Assembly: GCF_029962835.1 (NCBI RefSeq)
Contig: NC_080590.1
Coordinates: 61,440,001-61,504,000 of the forward strand
Reading direction: 5' to 3'
Origin: Magnolia sinica
Lineage: Eukaryota > Streptophyta > Magnoliopsida > Magnoliales > Magnoliaceae
Length of the DNA: 64,000 nucleotides
Shown here: positions 13,070 to 23,504 of the stretch, piece by piece
Layout of the letters: each line of letters begins with the position of its first letter
Position numbering within the stretch: the stretch's first letter is position 1
Position numbers and translations under genes: made by a program
Notes under the pieces: generated by a model
What the model was told of the DNA's origin: nothing
Seen by the model: the letters and a program-made list of their open reading frames with translations, nothing else
Databases searched by the model: none

Positions 13070-13435
13070 AATGTGGACATTTAACTAACATTGTCCCCAA
13101 GGAATGGCCCATAAAGAGCCTAACATATAATGGACCCATGGCCTCACACAAGGGCCAAATATACAATACCATGGGCCTCACTTAAGAGCTTAATATACAT
13201 CACGATGGGCCTTTAAAATGGGCCTAACATACATCACAATGGGCTCCATCTCTTGGCCCTCAAATGCACCACAATGGGCCTCATTACATAGGCCTCACAT
13301 ACATTACATAGGCCTCAAATGCTTCAAGGTGATGCTGAATGCTTATCGGAACAGCCTCAAATACGGGCCGAATATACATCACAATGGGCCTCGGCAATTG
13401 GCCTCGATATCCGGCCTCGACAATCTTCCTCGGCA
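13070..13435. repeat. GGGCC-rich array, left block
   Basis: Imperfect units of about 35-45 bp built on 'ATGGGCCTCA...ACATCACA' repeat from a start marked by AATGTGGACAT at 13070. The same units reappear at 14122-14770, with the AATCG array between them. Confidence 0.65.
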
Positions 13436-14090
13436 ATCGGAGTCGGCCTCGATAATCAGAATCGACCTCAATAATCGGAATCGGTAATCGACAATCGGAA
13501 TCGACCTTGACCTCGATAATCGAAATCCATAATTGGCAATTAAAATCAGCCTCGACCCTGATAATCGAAATCGGTAATCGACAATTAGAATAGGCCTCGA
13601 CCTCGATAATCGGAATCGGTAACCGGCAATCAGAATCGGCCTTGACCCTAATAATCGAAATCGGTAATTGACAATCAGAATCGGCCTCGACCCCGATAAT
13701 CAAAATCAGTAATCGGCAATTAGAATCGGCCTCAACCCTCGATAATCGATAATCGATAATCGGCAATCAGAATCGGCCTCGACCCTTGATAATCAAAACC
13801 GATAATCGACAATCAGAATCGGCCTTGACCTCGATAATCGAAATCGATAATCAACAATCGGAATCAGCCTCGACCCCAATAATCAAAATTAGTAATCGAC
13901 AATCAAAATTGGCCTCGACCTCGATAATTAAAATCGGTAATCGACAATCGAAATCGGCCTCGACCCTCGATAATCGAAATCGGTAATCAACAATCGGAAT
14001 CGCTCTCGACCTCGATAATTGAAATCGGTAATCGACAATCAATCGGCCTCGACCTCGATAATTGAAATCGGTAATCGACAATCGGTGGGA
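13436..14090. repeat. Minisatellite of about 46 bp, AATCGG/CCTCGA family, about 13 units
   Basis: Units carry GGCCTCGACC, then GATAATCGAAATCGGTAAT, then CGACAATCGG. GGCCTCGA-type starts recur at roughly 46-bp spacing (about 13540, 13589, 13638, 13681, 13729, 13774, 13818, 13864, 13910, 13958, 14004, 14044). Each unit contains several short copies of the word AATCG. Open frames across it encode only the repeat. Confidence 0.85.
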
Positions 14091-14121
14091 ATGGGTTTAA
14101 CAAGGCCTAAGGGAAGGTCAC

Positions 14122-14770
14122 AATGTGGACATCCAACCATCATTGCCCATCAATGTGGACATTCAACCAACATCGCTCCCAAGCAGTGACCCTCATAGAG
14201 CTAAACATAAAGTGAGCCCATGGCCCCATACAGAGGCCTAATATATATTACAATGAGCCTCATAGAAGGGCTACATACACATCACCATGGGCCGCATCAC
14301 ATGGATCTCGAATACATCACAATGGGCATCACTCATGGGTCTCATATACACAATAGGTGAGCCCTGTACATGGGCCTCAGATACATCACACGGGCCACAA
14401 CCCATGGGCCTAATGAACATCATAATGGGCCTCGTTAAATGGGCTACAAAAACATCATAATGGCCATGCCATATGGGCTGGAAATACATCTCAATGGGCC
14501 ATGAATACAATAAGTGGGCCACATTAATGGGTCGCACCAATGGGCCTCATATATATCAAGTGGACCGCATTAATGGGCCCCGTACACATTACAATGGGCC
14601 CCATATCTGGGCCTCAAATATATCATAATGGGCCGCATTACATGAGCTTCAAATACACCACAATGAGCCGCACATATGGGCTACACAAACTTTATATCGG
14701 GCCTCACTATATATATATATATATCACAATGGGCCTCATATCTGGTCCCTAATGCAAGGAAGATGGGCTC
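14122..14770. repeat. GGGCC-rich array, right block
   Basis: Repeats of CACAATGGGCC(T/G)CAT with variable spacers, beginning with AATGTGGACATCCAACC at about 14121 and a second copy 30 bp later. Its opening sequence duplicates that of the left block at 13070, so the two blocks are separated copies of one array. Confidence 0.65.
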
Positions 14771-15672
14771 CATCGAGGTAGTCTCACGTCCACGTGGCTA
14801 GACGGCATGGAATTACAACATATACATCATTATGGGTCGCATGTCCAATGAACAGGACGGCATGGCTAAAACACATACATCAAGTTGTGCCTAGACAGTT
14901 AGGTGGGCCCAGCTAATACAGCAGCTGTATAAATGGAGTGAGGTACACTAACTGGTCCTCTTCCGATCATCTAGAGATTGGACGGTGAGGATATATAATA
15001 CATCATTTAGGTGGGCTGCACAGATAGACGGTGTGGATCAAACCCACATGCTGCACGCATCACCTATATAGCTGGTGTGCGGTAGACCAGCCAGTCCGTT
15101 TTTACATCTGGTGGGTCCCACGTGGGGCCCACCATAATATAACATTATAATATATATTATATTATATTATAATATTATATAAATATAACATGAAATGTAT
15201 CCAGCGTCTAACCGTCCAGAGATGGACAGACGGCCTGGTTAAAATGCATATATGCCAAGTGGGTTCTCACATGGGGCCCACCATACCATATATGTATTGT
15301 GTATATATATATACATATAATATGCATATTATATTATTATATATTATATTATATTCTCTTTTTTTTGTTAAACGTCCAGCGTCCAGGGCCTTCCCAATCT
15401 GGACGGACGGTTAGGATTTAGGACATAATCAAGGTGGATCCCATCCCATATGTGCCACACGTGTGGGTGGGCCACATCCAATGTAAATGAACGGCTGAAG
15501 GAAACACATTCATCATGGTGTGTCCCACCAATGAAATACATACCTGATCAGATTCACAGACCCCTGCTAATGTTAGTACAGTAGCTAAAATAGCTGCTGT
15601 ACACCAATCCGTCCCCATACAGATAACAAAAGGTGGGTCCTACATGGTGTGGCCCACCCACTCCATACATAC

Positions 15673-15742
<70 letters not shown>

Positions 15743-16057
15743 TCACACACACACACATCATGTCCTGCTCTAGCGTCCAGGTGCACCAGGTGCACTAGAC
15801 AGACAGTTTGGATACTGGATTCAGACATACATCATGTGGGCCCCTGGATGCACGGTGTGCATTTAATACATATCACTGGTGGGTTCCCATGGACGGTGTG
15901 GACCCCACACACATATCAAGGTGGCCCCACTCCAAGTAATGAACGGGGGAGATGGAACATATACATCATGGTGGGGTCCATATGTCCTAAAAACGGACTG
16001 TATGGATATAATACATATGTCATAGGTGGGCCACTCATCATCATCACCAAGGAAAAA

Positions 16058-16108
<51 letters not shown>

Positions 16109-16330
16109 TAGCAGAGGGACCCCGCCATTATGGGTCCTTCTCTTGTACAATGCATACATCCAGTGGATCCCACAACAAGTGGGCCCTCTAATCATCAAAA
16201 TCATACAAAATTCACCCACCTGAAGATCTCTTCTTCCTTCTTCCGCTAATGCGATATAGAGCTCCAAGGAAACGATTCCAATGGTTTAGATGGACTTTGG
16301 ATGCTGGAGATGGGAAGTAGGAAGGTGGGC
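14771..16330. other. GTGGGCCCAC-rich non-coding part of the solo LTR
   Basis: No coding potential. Multiple blocks such as GTGGGGCCCACCAT (about 15123, 15274) alternate with AT-rich runs. Microsatellites are (AT)n at about 15677-15732, CA-rich DNA just after it, and (GA)n at about 16058-16103. A second GA run lies at about 16393-16414. Confidence 0.6.
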
Positions 16331-16883
16331 CACACTAGCTCTCTCATGGGAAGCTCTCATGGACATTGGGTTACTTGTAAAATGGAGAAAAATGAGAGAG
16401 AGAGAGAGAGAGAGAAAGGATGGGATGGATTGATAAGGTGTGGTTGTTGTAAGAGATGGGAAAGGGGAGGTATGGGTTAGTTTAAAAATGGTGTAAAAAG
16501 GTATGGGTGGGGAGAGAGAGGATTGACTTATGAGGGGTGAGGTGGCATAGAGCATGGGTGGTGTACTTGACTTGTGAAATGATGGAGTAATATGATGTGC
16601 CATCGAGATTCCCTCGGTATTTGCAATGCGCGGCGTTTTCTTCGAACTAACGCAGGCCCACATCTCCTGGCCCAGGTATCGCCTTAGCATGTAATTTGTG
16701 GCGTCGGAACCACAGCGACGATGTAGTCTCAAAGGTACAAGTCTCGGGTCGAGCCGACTCTAGCATACGAGACACAATTCAGGATCATATGTAAATGTCG
16801 ATAACAAATCGCGGGTTACCGGAATTCGACCGGGAGGACTGTGGAAGCCTTAGAACAGTACAGGCTAGGATACAGGTATTACA

Positions 16884-17800
16884 CATGTTAAAATGGGGTT
16901 GACGCTTGTTCCGATAAAAGGCAGTTCCTGCTGACGTGTTGTAATAAGTCAGCTAGAGATGGTTATCAGGGTGATAGCACGTGTAAATAATTAATGCTGC
17001 ATTAATAAGAGGTCACGTGTCACCTTCACCTTTTACCAAAGGTGAAGCGATGTAGGGGACAATGTTCATCCCCGTAATCGCCATTTCTCATGAGAACCAA
17101 TTGAAGTGGGTTACGTGTGATCTATATAGATTTACATGGTGTTTTTGAAGATTTTGTTGAGATGTATGGAGAAGATTTCTTAATAACATAGCTAGGATGC
17201 ATTAAGCAATGCCATGTCGTTGTGAAGATGGTCGATTACAGGGCAAATAACAAAAAGAGGAGCAAAAGTTCATGGTATTGGTATTGAACAGTTACAACAA
17301 CTGTCAGGATATGGGAAGCATCGAAATGGCCAGATTAAGATTATAAATAGCAAAGGAATGCAGCAGGAAGAATTTGTCTCATACCAACCCAATCAAACCC
17401 AAACATTATCTTTCAATTATCAAGTCTTTTTACATTCCATAGTGTAATTCGTTACTTCTTGCTAAGTAAATTACATTTCTTAGTGTAATCCTTTACTTTC
17501 AGCCCGCCATTTGCATTTCGTAGTGCAATATGTAGCATTAATCAAATAGTAGATAATCTTAGCTGTAATTTGAGTCTACGTTCACACGCTGAATTTAGTT
17601 CTAGTTCAGGAGGGGTGTTTTGCAGCTGTTCTTTACAACCGACTGTAAGAATCCATTTCTTATTTCTCTCTATCTGTATTGAAGAGTCATTTCGTATGAA
17701 AGGCAAATGTGTAACCCATCATCAGAGGATGAACCTCACCTTCTGAATATCGCCTAATCTTGTTTACACATCAAGCGAGTGGCTGAATAGGTGACTGATT
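16884..17800 (+). repeat. Probable 3' LTR of element A
   Basis: After the inserted unit the sequence begins TGTTAAAATGGGG and carries LTR-like promoter architecture, with a TATAAATAG box at 17342-17349 followed by a leader. A preceding antisense gene and pol in the expected order support a 3' LTR. I could not find the matching CA end with confidence (candidates end in TTTACA near 17625 or 17773), and the 5' LTR is outside the window. Confidence 0.5.
17342..17349 (+). promoter_or_regulatory. TATA box of element A LTR
   Basis: The 8-mer TATAAATA followed by G sits in the middle of the putative LTR and is the only strong TATA match there. Confidence 0.5.
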
Positions 17801-17929
17801 TCATCATATCTTGATCACATTTGCAACCCTACTTGGGCTTTTGGGAGCTCAGGCTTAAAATTCAAGCCCATTTTTTAATGATTTGGATCATGTTCAATGC
17901 TATTACACCCTAATTAGGATTAGGAAGAG

Positions 17930-17933
<4 letters not shown>

Positions 17934-17983
<50 letters not shown>
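17934..17983. repeat. (TA)n microsatellite
   Basis: About 50 bp of pure TA dinucleotides directly left of a MITE. AT runs are also found at the right MITE border (18514-18525). Confidence 0.95.
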
Positions 17984-17985
<2 letters not shown>

Positions 17986-18002
17986 ATGTGTGTGTGGGGG
18001 TG

Positions 18003-18513
18003 GGAAAAGGTTCCCTTGAGGTCGAGCTATGTGGGCCCCACCGTGATGCGTGTCGTCCATCAACATCAAGCATAGTCCCTTTTAAATTATGGAAAATCCC
18101 AAAAATCAGCTATATACGGAACTCGGGTGGGCGATACCATCTAAATCATGTGAAGACATGCCTAAAACATATAAAAGCACTTGGTGGGGCCCACCGAAAA
18201 TTTGGATGCGTTTGAAACTTAGTCTGACCCCTCATTCAAGTGGGACACAAATAATGGATGGGCTGTAAAATAGATTGACTATGTGGATAGACAATGATTA
18301 TGTATGTGTTAATGGGAGGGTAATCCCTCTCAACTTTTGTACGTGGTGTGGCCCACAAAAGTCATCTATTGACTTGATTTTAAAGCCCGAGACCCACCAT
18401 GGAATGGTGTATCTAACTAATGAGATAGATGTTCAACACACATCACGGTGGAGCCCACACAGCTTGACCTTATGGGAAGTTCCCATGAGCTCGACCGCAT
18501 AGAACCTTTTCAC
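18003..18513. mobile_element. MITE of about 0.51 kb with AAAAGGTTC termini
   Basis: Left end GGAAAAGGTTC and right end GAACCTTTTC are inverted. Subterminal words are also inverted between the ends: GTCGAGCT, and GTGGGCCCCACCGTGATG on the left against the reverse of CATCACGGTGGAGCCCAC on the right. Both flanks are TA runs, so a TA-rich target is likely but the exact duplication cannot be read. No coding capacity. The superfamily is not assigned. Confidence 0.7.
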
Positions 18514-18649
18514 TATATATATATAGTCCATCGCAGAAGACATACTTCAACCCGAACCTGAAATCTATCAAAGCTATAGATTCATTTCATGCCAACTCAG
18601 GCCTTACAGGGGACCTCAGGGCAGGCAGCTTAGACATTCTCAACGGATC

Positions 18650-19290
18650 CCTCTCACAAGGATTTTCTTTCGAAGAAAGCAAGTGCTGTAAAGGATGGAT
18701 GGGTCCCAGTGCATGAGAAAAGGAAGGCTGTATCGAGAAATTGCTATAAGGGCAATCCACTGGCAATCCTCCCGACCTTGTTCAGCCAGATCGTGCTGTC
18801 AGCTGGCCTTGTCATGGCTAGCAACGACGTATCTCAGCCGTTGGTCATGCATGTGAAGAAGCCCTCCGTGTGGAATGTTTAAAATATCTTACACATATGC
18901 AGGCTAACTTATGGTTTGACCTGTGCGTCGACGTTCAAACCCTGTAGAACCCCATTGATATATCCTGAGAGGCTCTTGTGTTTCCAAAGCGGACGTCTTT
19001 AGAGATGATCTCAGCGGAGGTTGATTCCTCTTATTTGTCTAGTAATGGGGAGTTAGAATCAGAGTGGGGTGCTGCTTCTTCCAAAGCTGATTGCCAATCG
19101 GCGGATTTGCAGGCAGTGGTTGAGCTATTTCAGGAGAAAGAATCTACACAAGGGGATCCTCAAAGGCTCGGGGAATGTAATAAAGAAGTGTTGGACATTG
19201 CTCCTCTCCAAAGTGGTAGTAGGTGCAGCGCGGGAGAAAGCATTACTTCTCAAAGACAAGACAGAGCCTATTTGAGCTAGTCTGGTAGAG
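18650..19290 (+). pseudogene. L1 ORF1-like (gag-like) remnant
   Basis: The strand reads KDGWVPVHEKRKAV near 18690 and ends in a Ser/Glu-rich tail (frame 18978-19280). It precedes the endonuclease as ORF1 does in plant L1 elements. No zinc knuckle is recognisable, so the call is mostly positional. Confidence 0.4.
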
Positions 19291-19619
19291 GTGGTTAGCG
19301 AGAAATGCTAGATTAACAAAGCATTGGGCCACTTCAGAAGGTTAATAGGAATGCCTTTTGAGATCGACCAGAAGACTATTGTGTTTTGTTTCAAGTCATA
19401 GAAGAGCGCGACAGGCCAAGAGATAATCCTAGGTCTCCCAAAGCCCCTATCAGGTCATCTAGTAGCTGCAAGGAACTGGTAAGGTTAGCCTCAAACCTAA
19501 ATTTTGTTCCTGATGGTTCGATTGGAGGAAGGAGGAAGGGGAGGAGGTGTAGATTCGTTCCTAAATGAGGATTCGTTCATGAAACATACGGGGTTTAGGA
19601 AGCAAATAGAAGAGAAGCC

Positions 19620-20290
19620 AAATCAATGACGTCTGCTAGAGATATAAGGCGCAACTTATAATGTTGCAGGAAACAAAGGTCCATGGCGTTAATCAAAAGC
19701 TCTTGAGAACTGTTTAGGGGATCAATTCTGTGGATTGGGTTTCCCTAGATGCTTCTGGGAGATCGGGAGGAGTTATGGTAGCCGAGGATTCCTCTCTTTG
19801 GTTGAAAGAGGACTAGTGGCATGGATCTTTCTCCATTTCAGTTCTATTAGAGGAGAAAGCTTCAGGGCTGGTATGGTTGTTCACTTCAGTTTATGGTTCT
19901 AACGGAGAGGATAGTATGGCTGAGTTCTGGGATGAAATCTCTGCAAATTAAGCAAGGTTTGCTGGTCCCTAGTGCATTGGAGGGAACTTCAACATCACCC
20001 GCTCTACGTCAGAGAAATCGAATAAGGGCGAGGTCACAACTAACATGGGTACTTTCTCTGATTGGATCAACTCGCATGAGCTGGCTGATTTGCCATTGGA
20101 TGGAAGCAAGTTGGCATGGTCTAATGGTAAGTCCAACCCAATTATGTCCAAAATTGATTGGTTCCTAGTGTCACCTAAGTGGTTGGAAAGCCCTCCTTGC
20201 ATTTTTCAAAGAGCCCTATCTCAGATCACTGCCCGTTGATGCTGGAAGTAGACGAAGAGAACTGGAGTCCAATGCCTTTCACTTTTGAGC
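19620..20290 (+). pseudogene. L1 endonuclease domain
   Basis: Fragments in order are LQETKV (metal-site Glu block), WVSLDASGRSGGVMV, then in a shifted frame IGGDFN and FSDWINSHELADLPLDGSKLAWSNG, followed by SKIDWFLVSPKW. These are the conserved blocks of the L1 exonuclease-endonuclease-phosphatase fold (GDFN, F.W....L.DL...G..FTWSN, S.LDRFLVS..W). Several stops and shifts are present. Confidence 0.85.
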
Positions 20291-20640
20291 TTAGCTAGTT
20301 GGAGATAAAAGGCTTCCATCAAAAGATTAAGGACTGGTGGCAGTCATTTAAGGTGGAAGGTTTTGTAGGATTTATTGTATCCCACAATTAGTATCTTTTG
20401 AAAAGTAAAATCAAATTCAAGAAGAAAGAGGAGCTAGGCAGAAGGGATGCAAATACATATGGTACTCCTTAAGCTTCAAGCACTAGACATGAAAGCAGAG
20501 GTTGAGGTGTTATCCCTAGAAGGATCCTCCATGAGGGTCAGTCGTATGTCAGTCCTCTCCTCCAATCCTTGGTAAACCGATACGCCGCTGCCATGCAAGA
20601 TCCCCCTTCACATGAGGTAGAAGAACCTTTTTTGGCCCAC

Positions 20641-20802
20641 ATTCTTCTATACTTGTAGGTTGACTCCCTTATACATTCTGACTAAGGTCTCACAAATGTG
20701 CATTTCCCTTATGCATTGGACATCTAATTACTTTGATTTGAATTATCCAGTGGCAAGCACAAAAAGAGCAGGAAGAGAATGGAACAGACTATGATATAAA
20801 TG
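20641..20802. other. Unclassified flank left of element B
   Basis: Unlike L1 on its left and interrupted by element B on its right. It continues after element B at 39416. It ends in the target duplication AAATG (20798-20802). Confidence 0.5.
20798..20802. repeat. Target-site duplication AAATG, left copy
   Basis: Identical to 39416-39420 immediately beyond the other LTR. Confidence 0.9.
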
Positions 20803-21633
20803 TGTAGACACTGAAAAAGCGGTGCCCATGCTGATTAGTGTTTTTAATATGGGTGATTATGGATGTTGGAGTCACCACTAGCCGAATAATCTCATAATCC
20901 CATAGTCGGCTAGAACTGCATAATACGTAAAGTCAGATAAATCTGAAGACTTCCCTCCTTTAGATTGACTCCTAGTCTGCTATCCAGGATTATGGGTAAG
21001 GGACCTCGGTTACAAAGGGGGAAGGTGTTAGGCACCCTCTCTGCCCATACAAATGTATGGTCTCTACTTTATGTAGTAAAACAATCTCAAGAGATGATGT
21101 ATGTTGTGGTCGAGATGGGACTAGGCACACACGTGGATTTCTGATGTAACAAGATCCGAGACTTCGGCAAGCCACAGAGCATATGTCCAATGGCATGTCT
21201 AGAAGGCAGATGTAATGATGCTTATGTAAAAAGGTAAAGAAGAATGGACTAGATCACTAGGAATTTCTGATGTGACAGGATCCGGTGTACGATAAGTCAC
21301 AGAACATACGTTCACTAGAGATCTAGAGGAGCAGGGGGGTTGAGAAGGAAATAATGTCATGGTGAATGCTTGTATGTAAAATGAATCGATCTTTGGCTTA
21401 ATCTTTGAGTGAGCTAAGGTATGGATTGAATCGTGATCAATCTAGGCTAGATTTATGGATTGGAAAGGTTGAGAGGAAGGCTAGGGGGTGGCTGGAAATT
21501 TCAGATCGCTGAAGGCTTGGGAGCTCCTTCCCTTTCCTTCACTCTCTTCCTCACTCTCTCCCTTTATTTCTCACTTAGCCTTGGAAATGTGAAGTAGCTT
21601 GTTGGGGATGGCTCAAATGAGAAGAGGAGAGGG

Positions 21634-21643
21634 CTATTTATAG
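21634..21643 (-). promoter_or_regulatory. TATA box, left LTR of B
   Basis: CTATAAATAG on the minus strand, conserved at 38826-38835 in the other LTR. Confidence 0.7.
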
Positions 21644-21836
21644 CCTTCTCCAATGGCATTGTTGTAAAATTAGGAAATGGAGGCTTGTAATTGGTTAGGG
21701 GGAGAGGAGTGTCACGTGGCGTGTTCCTATTGGCTTTGGGGGCAGGTAAAATGGTAAATAGTGAAGATGGGGAGGGTAAATACCAGAGAAAGTTGACTTT
21801 TAGATGCTGGGACAGCTGTCCACACGCGAGCCGCAT

Positions 21837-21885
21837 GTGGCGGCACTCTGAGTATCACCAGCGGTAGTCAGACTAACGCCCGGGC
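21837..21885 (+). promoter_or_regulatory. Shared palindromic motif, copy in left LTR
   Basis: GTGGCGGCACTC then CACCAGCGGTAGTCAGAC and CGCCCGGGC. The same module occurs in the right LTR and upstream of both antisense genes. Confidence 0.6.
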
Positions 21886-22205
21886 TCTGTTCGGGTCGGG
21901 TTCGTGCGTGCGGGCTTTGTCTAATGTGCTGGTTTGAATGGTGGCTTCCTTCTGGGGTTTTATGACTCGACCAAGTTGGCTGGGGCTTGGGTAACGGATT
22001 CTAGTCATGGTATAAGGTATAGGCAAGGGCTGTGTGTGGATTGAACGTTTGGATCAAGGTTTTGGGTCTCGGTTTAGAAGTTTTGAGGTTTTTGTGGTAG
22101 GGTTAAGTTTAGGCTAGGATTAGGGTTTAGTTTAAGGTGTGATCATGGTTCCTGGCCAGTCTTAGCCTTTTTCAAAATGTTATCCTTGGTGGGGTGTCTA
22201 CAGAT

Positions 22206-22215
22206 GCCCCTCTTT
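22206..22215 (-). promoter_or_regulatory. Polypurine tract of element B
   Basis: On the minus strand AAAGAGGGGC ends a few bases before the 3' LTR, the expected plus-strand primer position. Confidence 0.65.
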
Positions 22216-23464
22216 GACCGAGGTTGCGAGCAACCGAAGGCCAAAGCAAGTGGACACCCCACCCTTCTGGTCAGAAAGGATAGTGATTCGAATCTGTTGC
22301 CTGCCATTGTATCATTTTCAGTTGACTATTTGGAAAAAGATGACTTGCACATATCACGAGGGTTGAGGAAAATGTTGTGATTATCCCCTGCGCATGTGTC
22401 GTGGCTTTACGGGTCACCAATCACAACCCTTTCACTTTAGATTGTTAATAGCATTGAAGGGTAAGTCTGAAAGGTAGGGCCTCTGCGCGTTGGTGCGGCT
22501 TTACGAGGATTCCTGTACTGTTTGGTCTGTCATGTCCTTTGCTACGTAATCACCCTAGGAGTATTTAGTCAGTTTGATTGTCAAATTAGTTAGCTGCCCT
22601 ACGCATTGGTGAGGCCTTATGGGGAACTCACTACGCCGACTTGGACTCACTCAAAATTTCTGAACATCCCGGACTAGATATGTGCAGGTAATCCTTTGTC
22701 ATGCAGTTTGCTGATTCTGATACTTTGGTTACAATAGATTGTTGTCACTTTGAGTTTCGATTATTCTTCCCAAAGATAAATCCATTCACTTTTACTGGCA
22801 TTTGTACAACTGTCTAGATATAGGGATCGGGCTGGTCATACATGTATCATGTACAGATACGATCATCCTCTGGGGAAACCGAGAGAGATTGAATCTTATT
22901 TAGCTGTTTACACTGACTGCAACTGGAGAATATGGAAGATTCCTCAGTATACTGCGTGTCGCGTGCATTTTTAAAAAAAATTTGTTTAAAAGCTATTCCC
23001 TTTGGACCTAGATTCCTTGGGGATTTTGTTTGAAAATATATTTTTTGGAAAATATCTGTTCGACTTCGCGAGTGGGCATCATCGTCCAGTTTTTATTTGC
23101 TGAAGATTTAGACGGCCTTCACTAATAAATTAATGGGGCTGCTGGTTTTAAAAGGATCATCCTTTCTTTGAGGTTATACTCCCTGGGGATTTACTTTATT
23201 TCTATTTTTATTTATTTATTTATTTATTATTATTTTATTTTATTTTATTTTATTTTGAGATTTTCGATTTCTCGTGAGAATTCGAATTTATCATGAGATT
23301 TTGTGAAGAATCTCTTATTATATATATTTTGCTATGTATATATTTATTTTTTATTTTTTATTTTTTATTTTTTTCTTGGTTTTTATCCACTGGTCCAAAG
23401 GGAGGACCAGTTAATGCAAATGGGCATGGGGGAACGGTACGTTGTCCTAGGAGTCAGGCGGTCG
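22216..23464. other. Non-coding region between 3' LTR and antisense genes
   Basis: No ORF resembles a known protein. It contains repeats of a phrase built on CGCATTGGTG.GGCTTTACG (22480-22500, 22602-22620, with a related one at 22387) and an (ATTT)n stretch at about 23200-23260. I see no further structure. Confidence 0.5.
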
Positions 23465-23504
23465 GTGGCGGCAATCGGATAACCGCCAGCGGTAGTCCGG
23501 CTAT
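23465..23504 (+). promoter_or_regulatory. Shared palindromic motif upstream of antisense gene 1
   Basis: GTGGCGGCAATCGGATA is followed by ACCGCCAGCGGTAGTC. The last 16 bases are identical to those at 39068-39083 in the right LTR. CGGATAACCGC...GCGGTAGTCCG forms a near-perfect dyad. A TTATTTAAAT box follows about 75 bp downstream (about 23572). Confidence 0.6.

Larger units (their letters stand above)
11373..16882. mobile_element. Solo-LTR-like unit of about 5.5 kb, Tekay/Del chromovirus type
   Basis: The unit opens with TGTCACGCCCC (from 11375) and closes with CAGGTATTACA. ACATGT flanks it on both sides (11367-11372 and 16883-16888), consistent with a target duplication of 5-6 bp. Joining the flanks restores continuous element A sequence. 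Very long LTRs starting TGT-A/C-A-C-CCC are known from Tekay/Del chromoviruses. No gag or pol domain is recognisable inside and no second copy is in the window, so I read it as a solo LTR. Two bases (GT) between the repeat and TGTCAC are unexplained. The inside is dominated by two families of tandem repeats and by microsatellites. Orientation is not established. Confidence 0.6.
1..17800 (+). mobile_element. Decayed Tat-lineage Ty3/gypsy retrotransposon A (5' end outside window)
   Basis: Remnants of a gypsy polyprotein run in order on the plus strand: protease (1.0-1.6 kb), reverse transcriptase (2.3-3.3 kb), RNase H (3.3-3.7 kb), a second RNase H (3.75-4.3 kb) and integrase (4.4-5.5 kb). A second RNase H before integrase, plus an antisense gene between pol and the 3' LTR, are known marks of the Tat/Ogre lineage. 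Stops and frameshifts occur throughout, so the copy is dead. A 5.5-kb unit (11373-16882) is inserted close to the start of what I read as the 3' LTR. The 5' LTR and most of gag lie left of the window. The right boundary is approximate because I could not fix the LTR end or a target duplication. Confidence 0.8.
18530..20640 (+). mobile_element. L1-type LINE, 5' half (ORF1-like region and endonuclease)
   Basis: Plus-strand coding remnants of a plant L1: an ORF1-like stretch (about 18650-19290) and the apurinic endonuclease (19620-20290). The RT half continues at 40.2 kb on the same strand, so this is the left part of one LINE split by later insertions. The break in the L1 sequence falls somewhere near 20530-20640. 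Frames are broken throughout. Confidence 0.75.
20803..22202 (-). repeat. 3' LTR of element B (left in window)
   Basis: 1400 bp with perfect 9-bp terminal inverted repeats TGTAGACAC/GTGTCTACA. It contains a TATA box on the minus strand at 21634-21643 and the CCAGCGGTAGTC motif at 21837-21885. Confidence 0.95.

Noticed and set aside
13284-13766. 160-residue minus-strand frame with repeated IEVEADSDCRLPI units
   Set aside because: The peptide repeat is only the translation of the 46-bp DNA minisatellite, whose other frames are also open.
13436-14090. Possible CRISPR-like array
   Set aside because: Units are contiguous, degenerate and without unique spacers; this is a plant minisatellite.
15644-16060. 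138-residue open frame on the plus strand
   Set aside because: It is produced by the (AT)n and CA runs (IYIYIY, HTHTHT); no domain and inside a repeat.
15863-16267. 134-residue minus-strand frame with SLSLSL stretch
   Set aside because: Translation of a (GA)n microsatellite and LTR sequence.
16286-16732. 148-residue minus-strand frame
   Set aside because: Low-complexity Ser/Pro/Leu translation of the end of the solo LTR; no family resemblance.
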